Below are positions 39,460 to 49,452 of a stretch of 64,000 bases of DNA, one piece after another. The notes under the pieces were generated by a model that did no database searches, was not told the DNA's origin, and saw only the letters and a program-made list of their open reading frames with translations. Both the position numbers and the translations under genes were made by a program. This DNA comes from Alphaproteobacteria bacterium. Its GTDB lineage: Bacteria > Pseudomonadota > Alphaproteobacteria > Rhizobiales > Aestuariivirgaceae. Within the stretch, counting starts at the first letter, position 1, and every line of letters begins with the position of its first letter. The stretch spans positions 1 through 64,000 of the forward strand of contig JAGWTZ010000007.1 in NCBI GenBank assembly GCA_028868695.1, read 5' to 3'.

Positions 39460-40455
39460 ATGGCGCAGGAAGCAATCATCGTGGAGCAGCCGCGGGTGCA
39501 TTTGCTGCACATGCTGGTTTTCAGCCTCGTGGTGGCGGTGATTGCCGCAGTTCTCTTCCCCAACATCAAGAACGCCTTCATGGCCAACCCGGGCCTCAAT
39601 GGGCTGATCGTGGGCGCGCTGCTGCTCGGCACGCTCTATGCCTACCGCATGGTGTGGCGGCTGTTTCCCGAGGTGAACTGGCTGAATGGCTTCAGGCTGG
39701 GGCAGGGCTCCACCGAGCCTGCGCCGCTGCTGCTGGCGCCGATGGCCACGATTCTGGGCGATGCTTCGGGCCGCACCGTGCTGTCGCCGCAAACCATGCG
39801 CTCGCTTTTGGATTCGCTGGCCTCGCGGCTGGATGAGAGCCGCGATCTGCTGCGCTATCTGGTTGGCCTTTTGATCTTTCTGGGCCTGCTCGGCACCTTC
39901 TGGGGCTTGCTGGCCACTGTCACCTCGGTGGGTGATGCCATCAAGGGGCTGGATGTTTCATCGGCGCAATCGGCCAATGTGTTTGAGGAGTTGAAGTCCG
40001 GCCTGCAAAAGCCGCTGCAGGGCATGGGCCTTTCGTTTTCGTCATCGCTGTTCGGCCTCGCCGGCTCGCTCATCCTTGGCTTTCTTGATCTCAAGGCGGC
40101 CCAGGCGCAGAACCGCTTTTATCACAATCTCGAAGACTGGCTCTCGACCATCACTGATGTGCAGGTGGGCGACGGCGGCGGCACGATGATGCCCGCCTTC
40201 CTGCGCATTGACCTGCAGAACCTGCAAAAATCCATTGAGAGGCTTGGCGGCCATCTCGACCAGCGCGCAGCGGCGCCGGCAACGCCTGCGCCTGCGGCTG
40301 GCGATGAATCGGCCACCGAGGAACTGGCCGACGCCGTGGCCAATCTTGTGCAGCAAATGCGCGAGGAGCAGAAGATGGTGCGCCAGTGGATCCAGTCGCA
40401 GCAGGTGCAGCAGAGCGAAATCCAGCGCCTGCTGATCCGCGGGGAGCGCAAGTAA
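39460..40455 (+). CDS. MotA/TolQ/ExbB-like membrane protein
   Basis: 331 aa; LLIFLGLLGTFWGLLATVTSVGDAI, GMGLSFSSSLFGLAGSLILGFLDL. Confidence 0.75.
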   Translation: MAQEAIIVEQPRVHLLHMLVFSLVVAVIAAVLFPNIKNAFMANPGLNGLIVGALLLGTLYAYRMVWRLFPEVNWLNGFRLGQGSTEPAPLLLAPMATILGDASGRTVLSPQTMRSLLDSLASRLDESRDLLRYLVGLLIFLGLLGTFWGLLATVTSVGDAIKGLDVSSAQSANVFEELKSGLQKPLQGMGLSFSSSLFGLAGSLILGFLDLKAAQAQNRFYHNLEDWLSTITDVQVGDGGGTMMPAFLRIDLQNLQKSIERLGGHLDQRAAAPATPAPAAGDESATEELADAVANLVQQMREEQKMVRQWIQSQQVQQSEIQRLLIRGERK

Positions 40456-41490
40456 ATGGCCAACCGCCTTTCCCGGCGCGGGCGCGGCGAGGAAGCGCCT
40501 TATTGGCCCGGCTTTGTCGATGCCATGGCGCAGCTTTTGCTGGTCATCACCTTCCTGCTCTCGGTGTTCATGATTGCGCAGTTCCTGTTGGCGCGGCAGA
40601 TTTCGGGGCAGGATTCGGCGCTGGGGCAATTGCGCTCGCAAATTGCTGAGCTGACGCAACTGTTGGCCTTGGAAAAATCCGCCAAGGCCGATGCCGATGC
40701 GCAATTGCTGGCGCTCACTGATGATCTCAACGCCCAGAAATCAAAGAACGCCGATCTCCTGAACAATCTCTCGGCGCAGAATGCGGCGGGGTTGGGCGCG
40801 GGCAACACCATCTCCGGCCTGCAGACGGCGCTGGATGGCGAAAAGAAAATCTCGTCCGAAGCCTTGGCCAAGGTGGAACTGCTCAACCAGCAAATCGCCG
40901 CCATGCGCCGGCAACTGGCCACGCTCTCAGCGCTGCTTGATGACTCGGAAGCGCGCAACAAATCTTCCGAAACACAGATCGCCGATCTGGGCCGCAGGCT
41001 CAACACGGCGCTGGCCCAGAAGGTGGAAGAGCTTTCCAAATACCGTTCGGAATTCTTCGGGCGGCTGCGGCAGATCCTCTCGCAGCGGCCGGATATCCTG
41101 GTGGTGGGCGACCGTTTCGTCTTCCAATCGGAAGTGCTGTTCCCCAAGGGCAGCGCTGACCTGAATGAGGCCGGGCAGGCGGAGATGGCCAAGCTGGCGG
41201 ATGCGCTCAAACAGCTGGAAAAGGAAATCCCTTCCGATCTCGGCTGGATCCTGCGCGTCGATGGCCACACCGACAAGGACCCGATCATCCTCGCCACCAA
41301 GTTCGCGTCGAACTGGGAGCTTTCCTCGGCGCGCGCCACGGCGGTGGTGAAATATCTGGTGGCGCAGGGTGTCTCGCCCGAACACCTGGCCGCCGCAGGC
41401 TTCGGCGAATATCAGCCCCTGGTGCCCGGAGACACCGAAGACGCCAAAAGCCAAAACCGCCGCATTGAGCTCAAGCTGACGGAGAAGTGA
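40456..41490 (+). CDS. MotB/OmpA-like peptidoglycan-binding protein
   Basis: 344 aa; N-terminal TM, coiled coil, C-terminal OmpA domain (ILRVDGHTDKDP...NRRIELKL). Confidence 0.8.
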   Translation: MANRLSRRGRGEEAPYWPGFVDAMAQLLLVITFLLSVFMIAQFLLARQISGQDSALGQLRSQIAELTQLLALEKSAKADADAQLLALTDDLNAQKSKNADLLNNLSAQNAAGLGAGNTISGLQTALDGEKKISSEALAKVELLNQQIAAMRRQLATLSALLDDSEARNKSSETQIADLGRRLNTALAQKVEELSKYRSEFFGRLRQILSQRPDILVVGDRFVFQSEVLFPKGSADLNEAGQAEMAKLADALKQLEKEIPSDLGWILRVDGHTDKDPIILATKFASNWELSSARATAVVKYLVAQGVSPEHLAAAGFGEYQPLVPGDTEDAKSQNRRIELKLTEK

Positions 41491-41687
41491 GAAGGATTTC
41501 ACTCTGGTTGTTGCGAAGTGGCTGGCAAGTTGGAATTTGGTCATCGCAGCGCTGCCATTTCATTGGCTTGCAGTGGCAGCCGGGTTTGCATTAAATCCTG
41601 ATTAGTTGGAGGTGTTGGCGTGGCGGCTAGATGTCTCCGTCCGCTGCAACACCAAGGACCGAATTGTAACGGCAAGATTGAACAGAG

Positions 41688-42659
41688 ATGAAATCAAACT
41701 TCACGCCACAGAAGGCGCCTTCTCCCGAAATTGCTGTCTTGATTCCCTGCTACAATGAAGGGTCCTCAGTGGCGCAAGTGGTGGCAGATTTCAAAACGCA
41801 TCTGCCGCGTGCCCATATCTATGTCTACGACAACAACTCACGCGATGATACCGCCATGAAAGCGCGCGGGGCCGGGGCGATCCTGCGGAGCGAGACGCGG
41901 CAGGGCAAGGGCCATGTGGTGCGGCGGATGTTTGCAGACGTGGAGGCGGATATCTACATTTTGGTTGATGGCGACGGCACTTATGATGCCAGCGTGGCTC
42001 CGGAATTGGTGAACGTGTTGCTGTCGGGCCCGTATGACGTGGTCAATGTCGCGCGGGTTCCATCAGGGGCCGGGGCGTACCGGTTCGGACACAGCTTTGG
42101 CAACAAGCTGCTGACAGGGCTTGTCCGGCTTGTCTTCGGTGCAGGAACTGACGACATGCTGTCTGGTTACAAGGGATTTTCTAGGCGGTTCGTCAAATCT
42201 TTTCCTTCCTACTCCGCAGGCTTTGAGATCGAAACCGAACTTGTCGTCCACGCATTGGACCTGCAACTGCCGATGAACGAAATAGCCAGCACCTATGGCG
42301 AGCGCGGCTCGGGGTCCGAGAGCAAGCTCAGCACATACAGGGATGGCTTGCGAATTCTCAGGCTCATTGGTTTCCTGATCAAAGAAGAAAGGCCGATGGC
42401 TTTTTTTACCGTTGTTGCTGCGTTGCTGGCGGGCAGCTCGATTTTCCTGAGCATTCCCATTTTCGACGAATATTTGCGCACCGGCCTGGTCCCGCGCCTG
42501 CCAACTGCGGTTCTTTCAACCGGCTTGATGCTGTCGGCCATGCTGGCACTTTTGGGCGGTTTTGTGCTTGATGGCATTTCGCGAAACAGGCGTGATGCAA
42601 AAAGGTTGCGTTACCTCAGCATGCCGGCGCCTGATCACGCCAGCGCTGGCAGGGATTGA
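41688..42659 (+). CDS. Glycosyltransferase family 2 (GtrB/DPM1-like, two C-terminal TMs)
   Basis: 323 aa; VLIPCYNEGSSVAQVV, ILVDGDGTYDAS; hydrophobic C-terminus. Confidence 0.85.
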   Translation: MKSNFTPQKAPSPEIAVLIPCYNEGSSVAQVVADFKTHLPRAHIYVYDNNSRDDTAMKARGAGAILRSETRQGKGHVVRRMFADVEADIYILVDGDGTYDASVAPELVNVLLSGPYDVVNVARVPSGAGAYRFGHSFGNKLLTGLVRLVFGAGTDDMLSGYKGFSRRFVKSFPSYSAGFEIETELVVHALDLQLPMNEIASTYGERGSGSESKLSTYRDGLRILRLIGFLIKEERPMAFFTVVAALLAGSSIFLSIPIFDEYLRTGLVPRLPTAVLSTGLMLSAMLALLGGFVLDGISRNRRDAKRLRYLSMPAPDHASAGRD

Positions 42660-42662
42660 GCG

Positions 42663-43082
42663 ATGGCCTATCAGTTTGGCCGCTTCCTGATCGTCGGTGC
42701 TGCAGGATTTGCAGTTGATTTCCTGGTCTATCTTGCAATGGTTGCCATCTTGGGCGCTAACGGTGCCTTGGCGCGCTGTGCAGCCTCAGCAGCGGCGATC
42801 AGCTTCACCTGGATGCTGAACCGGCATTTCACCTTCCAATTGCAGCATGTCAGGCCATCGCTTGGTGAATTCTTGCGCTATTTGATTGCCAGCCTCAGCG
42901 GGGCCTTGGCCAACTTTCTGGTTTTCATCCTGGTGGAGCGCTTTGAAACGCGTGATTTTCATCCCCTGGCTTATGTTCTGGGAACAGCAGCAGGCCTGCC
43001 AGTGAACTTCCTCCTCTACAGGACAGTGGTGTTTGATGCCCTCTCCCGCCGCGCCAAAGGCAGGCCCAATCATGAGATTTGA
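42663..43082 (+). CDS. GtrA family protein
   Basis: 139 aa; FGRFLIVGAAGFAVDFLVYLAMV, 4 TMs. Confidence 0.82.
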   Translation: MAYQFGRFLIVGAAGFAVDFLVYLAMVAILGANGALARCAASAAAISFTWMLNRHFTFQLQHVRPSLGEFLRYLIASLSGALANFLVFILVERFETRDFHPLAYVLGTAAGLPVNFLLYRTVVFDALSRRAKGRPNHEI

Positions 43083-43142
43083 GACTGGGAGACGGCCGCT
43101 ATTTTTGAGGTTGAAAATGCTTGGCGCGGCAAAGGGGGCCAA

Positions 43143-45326
43143 ATGAAGCGCGGCCTGATTTCGGGAATCCCTTTTTTTGACAGGGTAATGCTCTTCATCC
43201 TTTGCGCCTGCGGCCTGTTCTATGTTGGCATGGCATGGACGCCATCACATTTCGCCCAAACGCTTGCTCTGCTTGGCTATGAACCCAAGGACTGGGGATT
43301 GGTATTTGGTCAGGCGCGGCCCATCCGCAGTGATGACTATCTCGTTGCGACGGCGCTTATCCGCAATGTGGTGGCGAACCATTTCGACACGATTGATCAT
43401 GTCTCGCCCTATCATGAATCCTTCCGGTCGTTCGTTGCGTCGCCGCTGCTGGATTGGTCTTTGTTGTTCAGGCCGCAGTTTTGGGGCTTTTATGTGCTGC
43501 CCCCGGCCTATGCGCTTTCACTTTCCTTTTTTGTCTCGAGCGCCTCGCTGCTCACTGGTGTGACGGTGGCGCTCCGGCGGTTTGGAGCGAGCAGCGTTGT
43601 CTCGGTGCTGGTGGCCTTGATGTTGCTCTATTCGCAATTGTTGCAAGTCTGGTGGACGCAGCGGGCAACAGACGTGGCGTTTTCACCCTGGCCCTTCCTG
43701 ATCCTGCTTTCGAATTGGAGGTGGTTTATCCGCATTCCGGCAATCGCCTATGCCACTGCGGTTTGGCTGTTGGGCGAATTCTATCCGCCGTCACTGATCG
43801 CCATTGGCTTCGCATGGGTCGTGCTTCTGATCAGTTTTGCCAGGGTTGAGTTCGTCCGGCCGCAGGCGGCCGCAAAGCTTGGCGGCGGATTGCTCGGCAT
43901 CGCTTTGGGCGCGGCAATTGTCGGATTCTATTTCCGCGACATCATTCCCGTGATGGCGGCAACGGTCTACCCCGGCCAACGGCTTTCATCCGGTGGTGGG
44001 GTGCCATGGCAAATGCTCCTGTCCCACCTGCTGCCGCATTTTGCGACAGTGTATTATGAACCCACCTTGCCCGGATTGAATGAGTGTGAAGTGGGCGTTG
44101 TTGGAACCTATTTGCCGCTTGCCATTCTTTGCTTCACAGACCACCGCAGCCTTGTGCAATGGATTTCACGAAACAAGGCGGCAATGTCCATATGGCTGGC
44201 GGGCTTGGCTTTGATGCTGGCCTGGATGTGCCTGCCCATCCCTGCCATGGCGGGAAAGCTGTTCCTGTGGGACAGGGTGCCACCATTGCGCATGCTCTGG
44301 GGCTTCGGCCTGGCTTTGACACTGGGTTCAGGCGTTGTAGCGTCGCAAGTTGAATGGCGCTACAGCCCCATGCGTGCGCTCATCGCAGCGAATGCCGTCG
44401 TGGCGAGCTGGCTGGTTTCGAAACTCCTGTTTGTTGATGCTGCGGCCGCCAACGGTGCAACCCCGGCCGTGGTTGTCTTGCGTTATTCTGCGTGGGAACT
44501 CATTGCCGTGGCGCTATTGGCCGCGGTAGCCGTCTTGGCGGCGGCCAAGCCGCGCTGGCTTTCCAGCCACGTCCGGGAAATTGTTCTGGGCGCCGTGGCG
44601 GCTGAGGTTTTCCTGATTTTTGGGATGTTCAACCCCATTGAATCCGCCCATGCCATCTTCACAGAAAAGAAGTCGCCATTTCTTGATGCAATGGATACGC
44701 TGGCCCGCGCCAATCCTAGAGGCTGGACCGCAACTCCTGGAGTTTTTGGAGAATCGCTAAATGCATTCGGCGTGCCGGCAATCAACAACGTTCAATTCTT
44801 GCCGGACGAGGCCTTCTTTGCCGATGTCTTTAAGGGAGCTGCCCAAAACGAACTCAACTTAACATTCAACCGCTATGCTCACATTGTTCCCTCATTTGAA
44901 GCAGCGATCAGATCGCCTCAAGCTGATGTGGCCCTAATTCCAATTTTCGATGTTGCCACACCGCTTGCTGTTTCACCTGCCGATGTGGTAGCAGCGCGCT
45001 CGGTGGCGGGGCGGGTTGATGCCTTTCAGGTGGATGCTGCGGTTAATGGAAAATACCGGGTTGTGATGATCGGCTGGGCGCCTTTCCACGGCATCACTGC
45101 GGATCAATCCATCAGCGTCGGATATGCGGCGGGCAAGCTGGAAGGCGTGCGTGCCATCAGGCTGCCGCGCATTGATGTTGGCGCCGCCTTAAAGGATGCA
45201 AGCCTCAATGTGTCTGGCTTCGCAATCGAAGCCTATGCCACCCCTCTGTCCGGCAAGCCCGGAAAGACCGATTTTCAGGTCGTTGCGCGGGATGCAGGCG
45301 GCTCAATGGTCATAGACAACCATTAG
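43143..45326 (+). CDS. Large polytopic membrane protein, putative GtrC-type glycosyltransferase
   Basis: 727 aa, many TMs, forms trio with GT2 and GtrA genes. Confidence 0.55.
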   Translation: MKRGLISGIPFFDRVMLFILCACGLFYVGMAWTPSHFAQTLALLGYEPKDWGLVFGQARPIRSDDYLVATALIRNVVANHFDTIDHVSPYHESFRSFVASPLLDWSLLFRPQFWGFYVLPPAYALSLSFFVSSASLLTGVTVALRRFGASSVVSVLVALMLLYSQLLQVWWTQRATDVAFSPWPFLILLSNWRWFIRIPAIAYATAVWLLGEFYPPSLIAIGFAWVVLLISFARVEFVRPQAAAKLGGGLLGIALGAAIVGFYFRDIIPVMAATVYPGQRLSSGGGVPWQMLLSHLLPHFATVYYEPTLPGLNECEVGVVGTYLPLAILCFTDHRSLVQWISRNKAAMSIWLAGLALMLAWMCLPIPAMAGKLFLWDRVPPLRMLWGFGLALTLGSGVVASQVEWRYSPMRALIAANAVVASWLVSKLLFVDAAAANGATPAVVVLRYSAWELIAVALLAAVAVLAAAKPRWLSSHVREIVLGAVAAEVFLIFGMFNPIESAHAIFTEKKSPFLDAMDTLARANPRGWTATPGVFGESLNAFGVPAINNVQFLPDEAFFADVFKGAAQNELNLTFNRYAHIVPSFEAAIRSPQADVALIPIFDVATPLAVSPADVVAARSVAGRVDAFQVDAAVNGKYRVVMIGWAPFHGITADQSISVGYAAGKLEGVRAIRLPRIDVGAALKDASLNVSGFAIEAYATPLSGKPGKTDFQVVARDAGGSMVIDNH

Positions 45327-45336
45327 GCTTGCGCAC

Positions 45337-47112
45337 TCACACGCTGAATTGCAGCTTCGCCAGCCTTGCGTAGAGCGGGCTTTTTTTCAGAAGTTGCGCG
45401 TGCGTGCCTTGGGCGGCGATGCGGCCCTGGTCGAGAACCAGGATGCGGTTGGCGCCGCGCACCGTGGCGAGGCGGTGTGCGATCACCAGCGTGGTGCGGC
45501 CCTTGGAGATGTTTTCCAGCGCCTCCTGGATCAGCGCTTCGCTTTCGGCGTCCAAGGCCGATGTGGCTTCATCGAGCAGCAGCACAGGGCTGCCGCGCAG
45601 GATGGCGCGGGCAATGGCCAGGCGCTGGCGCTGGCCGCCTGAGAGTGTCACCCCGCGCTCGCCCAGCAGGGCTTCATATTTCTGCGGCAGTTTCTCCACA
45701 AATTCGGCCACGCGGGCGGCCTTGGCTGCGGCGGCCACTTCGGCATCCGTGGCGCCGGGGCGGCCAAGGCGGATGTTTTCGGCAATGGTGCCAGAGAAGA
45801 TCACCGGGTCTTGCGGCACGCTGGCCATGGCGCCGCGCAGGTCTTCGAGCTTGAAGCCGGCAATGTCGATGCCATCCAGCGTCACCCTGCCGGCGCTCGG
45901 TGTCTGGAACCTTTGCAACAGGGCATAGAGCGTGGTCTTGCCGGCACCCGATGGGCCGACGATGGCGATCACCTCGCCCGGCTTGGCGGCAAAGCTGATG
46001 TCTTTCAACACTTGCGTGCCCGGCGCAGCGGGATAGGCAAAGCTCACGTCATCAAAGGCGATCTCGCCGCGCAAGGGTTGCGGCAATGCCATGGGCATTG
46101 CGGGCGAGGTGATGGCCGGCTGTTCATCCAGCAGTTCGGAGATGCGTTCGGCGGCACCCGCGGCCTGTTGCAGCTCACCCCACACCTCAGAAAGCTGGCC
46201 CAGCGAGCTTGCGGCCAGGATGGCATAGATCAGGAACTGCACCAGCGTGCCCCCCGTCATGGTCTTGGCGATCACCTGATGGGCGCCGAACCACAGAAGC
46301 CCGACGATGGAGCCGAAGGCGATGGCGAAGATCGCAAAGGTGAGGACGGCGCGGGAAAAAGTGCGCGATTGCGCGGCCGTGAAGGCCTCGATGGTGGAGC
46401 GGGCGAAGGCCGCCATGGTCTGCGGCTCTTGCGTGTTGGCCTGCACGGCGGTGATGCCGGCCAGCCTTTCCTGCGCGAAGGCGGCGGAGGCAGCCAGCGT
46501 ATCCTGCGCGGCGCGCGAAAGGACGCGCACCCTGCGGCCATAAAGCACCAGCGGCAGCACCACGGCGGGAATGGCCAGTGCCGCAAGGCCCGACATGCCG
46601 GGCGAGGTGTAGATCATGAGGGCCAGCGCGCCCAGCAGCATCACGGCGTTGCGCAAGGCAATCGAGGCGGTGGAAGAAAAGGCGGATTTGATCAGCGTGG
46701 TATCTGCCGTCAGCCGTGAGACAACATCGCCAGTCTTCTGTGATTCATAGAAAGAAGGCGTGAGGGTGAGGAGGTGGCGGAACAGCGCGTCGCGCACATC
46801 GGCCACCACGCGCTCGCCCAGCCACATGACATAGTAGAAGCGCACTGAAGAGCCCAGCGCCAGCAGCGCCACCACAAGGAACATGCCGCCGAAGTAATAA
46901 TTCACCACGGTGGCGTCCTGGTCATTGAAGCCATGGTCCACCACGCGGCGCGCGGCGATGGGGATCACCAGTGTTGCCAGCGAGGCCACCAGCAGGGCCA
47001 CCAGCGCCATCACCACGCGCCCGCGATAGGCGGAAAGATAGGGCAGGAGGCGCAAAAGAGGGCGCAAATTGGTGCGGCGGGCAGGGGTTCCGGAGGCTTT
47101 TTCGACAGACAT
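45337..47112 (-). CDS. ABC transporter, fused permease/ATP-binding (MsbA/LmrA-like exporter)
   Basis: 591 aa; Walker A GPSGAGKTT, signature LSGGQRQRLAIARAIL. Confidence 0.9.
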   Translation of the reverse strand: MSVEKASGTPARRTNLRPLLRLLPYLSAYRGRVVMALVALLVASLATLVIPIAARRVVDHGFNDQDATVVNYYFGGMFLVVALLALGSSVRFYYVMWLGERVVADVRDALFRHLLTLTPSFYESQKTGDVVSRLTADTTLIKSAFSSTASIALRNAVMLLGALALMIYTSPGMSGLAALAIPAVVLPLVLYGRRVRVLSRAAQDTLAASAAFAQERLAGITAVQANTQEPQTMAAFARSTIEAFTAAQSRTFSRAVLTFAIFAIAFGSIVGLLWFGAHQVIAKTMTGGTLVQFLIYAILAASSLGQLSEVWGELQQAAGAAERISELLDEQPAITSPAMPMALPQPLRGEIAFDDVSFAYPAAPGTQVLKDISFAAKPGEVIAIVGPSGAGKTTLYALLQRFQTPSAGRVTLDGIDIAGFKLEDLRGAMASVPQDPVIFSGTIAENIRLGRPGATDAEVAAAAKAARVAEFVEKLPQKYEALLGERGVTLSGGQRQRLAIARAILRGSPVLLLDEATSALDAESEALIQEALENISKGRTTLVIAHRLATVRGANRILVLDQGRIAAQGTHAQLLKKSPLYARLAKLQFSV

Positions 47113-47229
47113 TCAACACTTTCGGCCGGGCCTTGTGCCCGCAATGGTTTTCCCCTATAGACCGCCTCCGAAATGGCCGGAAGTGCAGCTTTCGGCCTTG
47201 CCCGTTTTTATTATCAAAGAGTTTGTCCC

Positions 47230-47457
47230 ATGAAGGCCGATACGCATCCCGACTATCATCCGATCACCGTTGTCATGACCGACGGCACCAAGTTCATCAC
47301 CCGCTCGACCTATGGCAAGGCCGGTGACCAGCTGGCGCTGGACATCGACCCGAAGTCCCATCCGGCCTGGACCGGCGGCCAGCAGCAGATCATGGACCGC
47401 GGTGGCCGCGTGTCGCGCTTCAACGACAAGTTCGCCTTCCTCAACAAGAAGAAGTAA
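47230..47457 (+). CDS. rpmE: 50S ribosomal protein L31
   Basis: 75 aa; [29 protein letters not shown]...[27 protein letters not shown]. Confidence 0.93.
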   Translation: MKADTHPDYHPITVVMTDGTKFITRSTYGKAGDQLALDIDPKSHPAWTGGQQQIMDRGGRVSRFNDKFAFLNKKK

Positions 47458-47479
47458 GGCGCCTCGCGTTTTGAAATTG

Positions 47480-47509
47480 AAAAACCCGGCCCAAGCGGCC
47501 GGGTTTTTT
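47480..47509. terminator. Rho-independent terminator downstream of rpmE
   Basis: AAAAACCCGGCC-CAAGC-GGCCGGGTTTTT. Confidence 0.9.
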
Positions 47510-47527
47510 ATGTCTCTAGGCCGGTGC

Positions 47528-48325
47528 CTATTTGAGTGCGGCATTCAGGCAGGCCTTGCCCTTGCTTGCCACGGTGGCGGCCAGTGTTCCTGGCTTCAGG
47601 TCCTTGCGCTTGTCGGCAGAGTTGGCGCAGGCCACGAAAACAACGCCACTTGATTGGGTGTGCGGCTTGCCGTCGTTGGAAAGGGCGGCCAGAAGCGCAG
47701 CCGAGCCTTCGCCGATCTTGTAGGCCGGGCCTTCGTCGGCAAAGATCACCGGAACGGTTTTGCCATTGAAGATGACAGCCCCATAGTCGCCCACCTTGAT
47801 GCCTGTGATCTTGCTGAAAGCGCCACTTTCCATGCCGGGCGGTGCCGCCATGGGGATGACGGCGTAGGGAATCAAGCCTGCATCAACGGGCACACATTTG
47901 CTCTTTCCAACTTTGGGGACGGCACATGGATGGCTTGCGTCCGGGTCGAGCATCAGTGATGTCGTGCACTGGTCGGTTGGTCCCTTGGCGCCGCCGCAGG
48001 CCTTTTGCGAGCCGTCATCGTCGCGTGCCAATTTCGATTGCCAGAGAATGGCTGTGTGCTTGCCGTCCTTGGAGCGGATCTGTTCAAGCCGAGTCAGGCG
48101 GCTTGGGTCTGACTTGCAGCCATACCAAATAGTCTTTCCGGCCGCGTTCTTGATGGGCAACTGCACCCCATCAAAAGCGTCGGTGGCATCACAATTGGCA
48201 AACTGCTGTTTGTAGTCTCCGGCAATGGCTTTGCCTTGTGGCGCTTGCACGGACTGGCCCAGCGCGTGCGGCGCGCAGGCCAACATCCATGCGAAGGCTG
48301 GCATGATCACCCATCTATGGTGCAT
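47528..48325 (-). CDS. Secreted protein, GH75 chitosanase-like (tentative)
   Basis: 265 aa; signal peptide; PYAVIPMAAP, YGAVIFNGKTVPVIFADEGPAYKIGEGSAAL resembles the GH75 fold. Confidence 0.45.
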   Translation of the reverse strand: MHHRWVIMPAFAWMLACAPHALGQSVQAPQGKAIAGDYKQQFANCDATDAFDGVQLPIKNAAGKTIWYGCKSDPSRLTRLEQIRSKDGKHTAILWQSKLARDDDGSQKACGGAKGPTDQCTTSLMLDPDASHPCAVPKVGKSKCVPVDAGLIPYAVIPMAAPPGMESGAFSKITGIKVGDYGAVIFNGKTVPVIFADEGPAYKIGEGSAALLAALSNDGKPHTQSSGVVFVACANSADKRKDLKPGTLAATVASKGKACLNAALK

Positions 48326-48411
48326 GTGTTTCTCCCCTGTCGCTGCCCCGGCGGATGTGAGGCTAGCGCCTATTGGGCCAGCGAGAAACAGCAGAGATTG
48401 GCGCCCTGGCC

Positions 48412-48933
48412 TCAGCCCACCTTGAAGGCGCGTTCCAGCATGGAGAGCTGGGCTGTCACCGGGCTGGCGGCGGCTTCGGCATTGTCGGCCTTGTTGGCGG
48501 CGCTGATCATGGAATCCAGCGTCTTGATGCGCTCCAAGAGGCGCAGTGAACGCTCGACCAGGGCGAGCAGGCCGTCCGGCAGCGTTTCGCCGCCCTTCAG
48601 GCTGTGGCCACGGCCGATTTCGGCGAGGTTAATGCGGTGCTTTTCGCGCTGCACGTCCTGGCTGGAAAGCTCGCCCGCCGCCATGGCGCGCTGCAACAAG
48701 AGCCAGGAGGCCATCTGCATCAGGCGGGTGGTCAGGCGCATGCTCTCGGTGGCATAGGCAATGGCGCCGGTGCGGTCGAGGGCGCGGGCATCGATGCGGC
48801 CTTCGCCGTCGAGGTAATTGGCGGTTTCCTCCACAAGGCCCATGCCTTCCTTGAAGGTTTTCTCGAAATTCTCCGATCCCGTGAACTTCACGAGAAAATC
48901 AATCGCACCGGAATTTGTCACAGCACTGCGCAT
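48412..48933 (-). CDS. rcdA: DUF1465 family protein, RcdA-like (CtrA proteolysis adaptor)
   Basis: MRSAVTNSGAIDFLVKFTGSENFEKTFKEGMGLVEETANYLDGEGR...YATESMRLTTRLMQMASWLLLQRA; synteny with rpmE/DUF1192/TrcR. Confidence 0.75.
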   Translation of the reverse strand: MRSAVTNSGAIDFLVKFTGSENFEKTFKEGMGLVEETANYLDGEGRIDARALDRTGAIAYATESMRLTTRLMQMASWLLLQRAMAAGELSSQDVQREKHRINLAEIGRGHSLKGGETLPDGLLALVERSLRLLERIKTLDSMISAANKADNAEAAASPVTAQLSMLERAFKVG

Positions 48934-49043
48934 GCCCAAAGACCCCTTACCCCACACACCGTTTTTATTTTTGTTAATCATGTCTCTCTTGCCTCGCAGC
49001 GTCAATAGCTTCAACCGAAAAGAGGGGGAGCAAGATCGGGGCC

Positions 49044-49071
49044 AAAAAAAAGCCGCGGGATGCGCGGCTTT
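49044..49071 (-). terminator. Rho-independent terminator (minus strand)
   Basis: AAAGCCGCG-CATCC-CGCGGCTTT followed by T-run on the minus strand. Confidence 0.8.
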
Positions 49072-49200
49072 GAGTTTCTAACAGGGAGGCGTCAAACAGA
49101 GTGGAATCAACCACTCGGAGAAACCCAGAAGCTCTGGGCTGATGGTGAATCTAAACGTTAATTATTACCCAATGCTTAATGGCGGCCCGCGAAATCGCCT

Positions 49201-49386
49201 CTAATTGCGGAAAAAACTCGCGGCGGCGGCCTTGGAAGCCTGCTTTTTTGCGATCTCGGCGCGCAGGCGGGCGATCTCGGACTCCAAAGCCCCAACGCGC
49301 TGTTCCAATTCGGCCACGGAGATTGCCTCGAGGTTTTCGCCAATAACCATTACGGGTTTTTTAGACGGCAGGTCATCAATATCCAT
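49201..49386 (-). CDS. DUF1192 family protein
   Basis: 61 aa MDIDDLPSKKPVMVIGENLEAISVAELEQRVGALESEIARLRAEIAKKQASKAAAASFFRN. Confidence 0.82.
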   Translation of the reverse strand: MDIDDLPSKKPVMVIGENLEAISVAELEQRVGALESEIARLRAEIAKKQASKAAAASFFRN

Positions 49387-49452
49387 GTCAGCCTCACAAG
49401 TTGTGTTAAGATGATGCACCGGGGGGTGGTTGCCAGACAAGGGAATCCGGAA

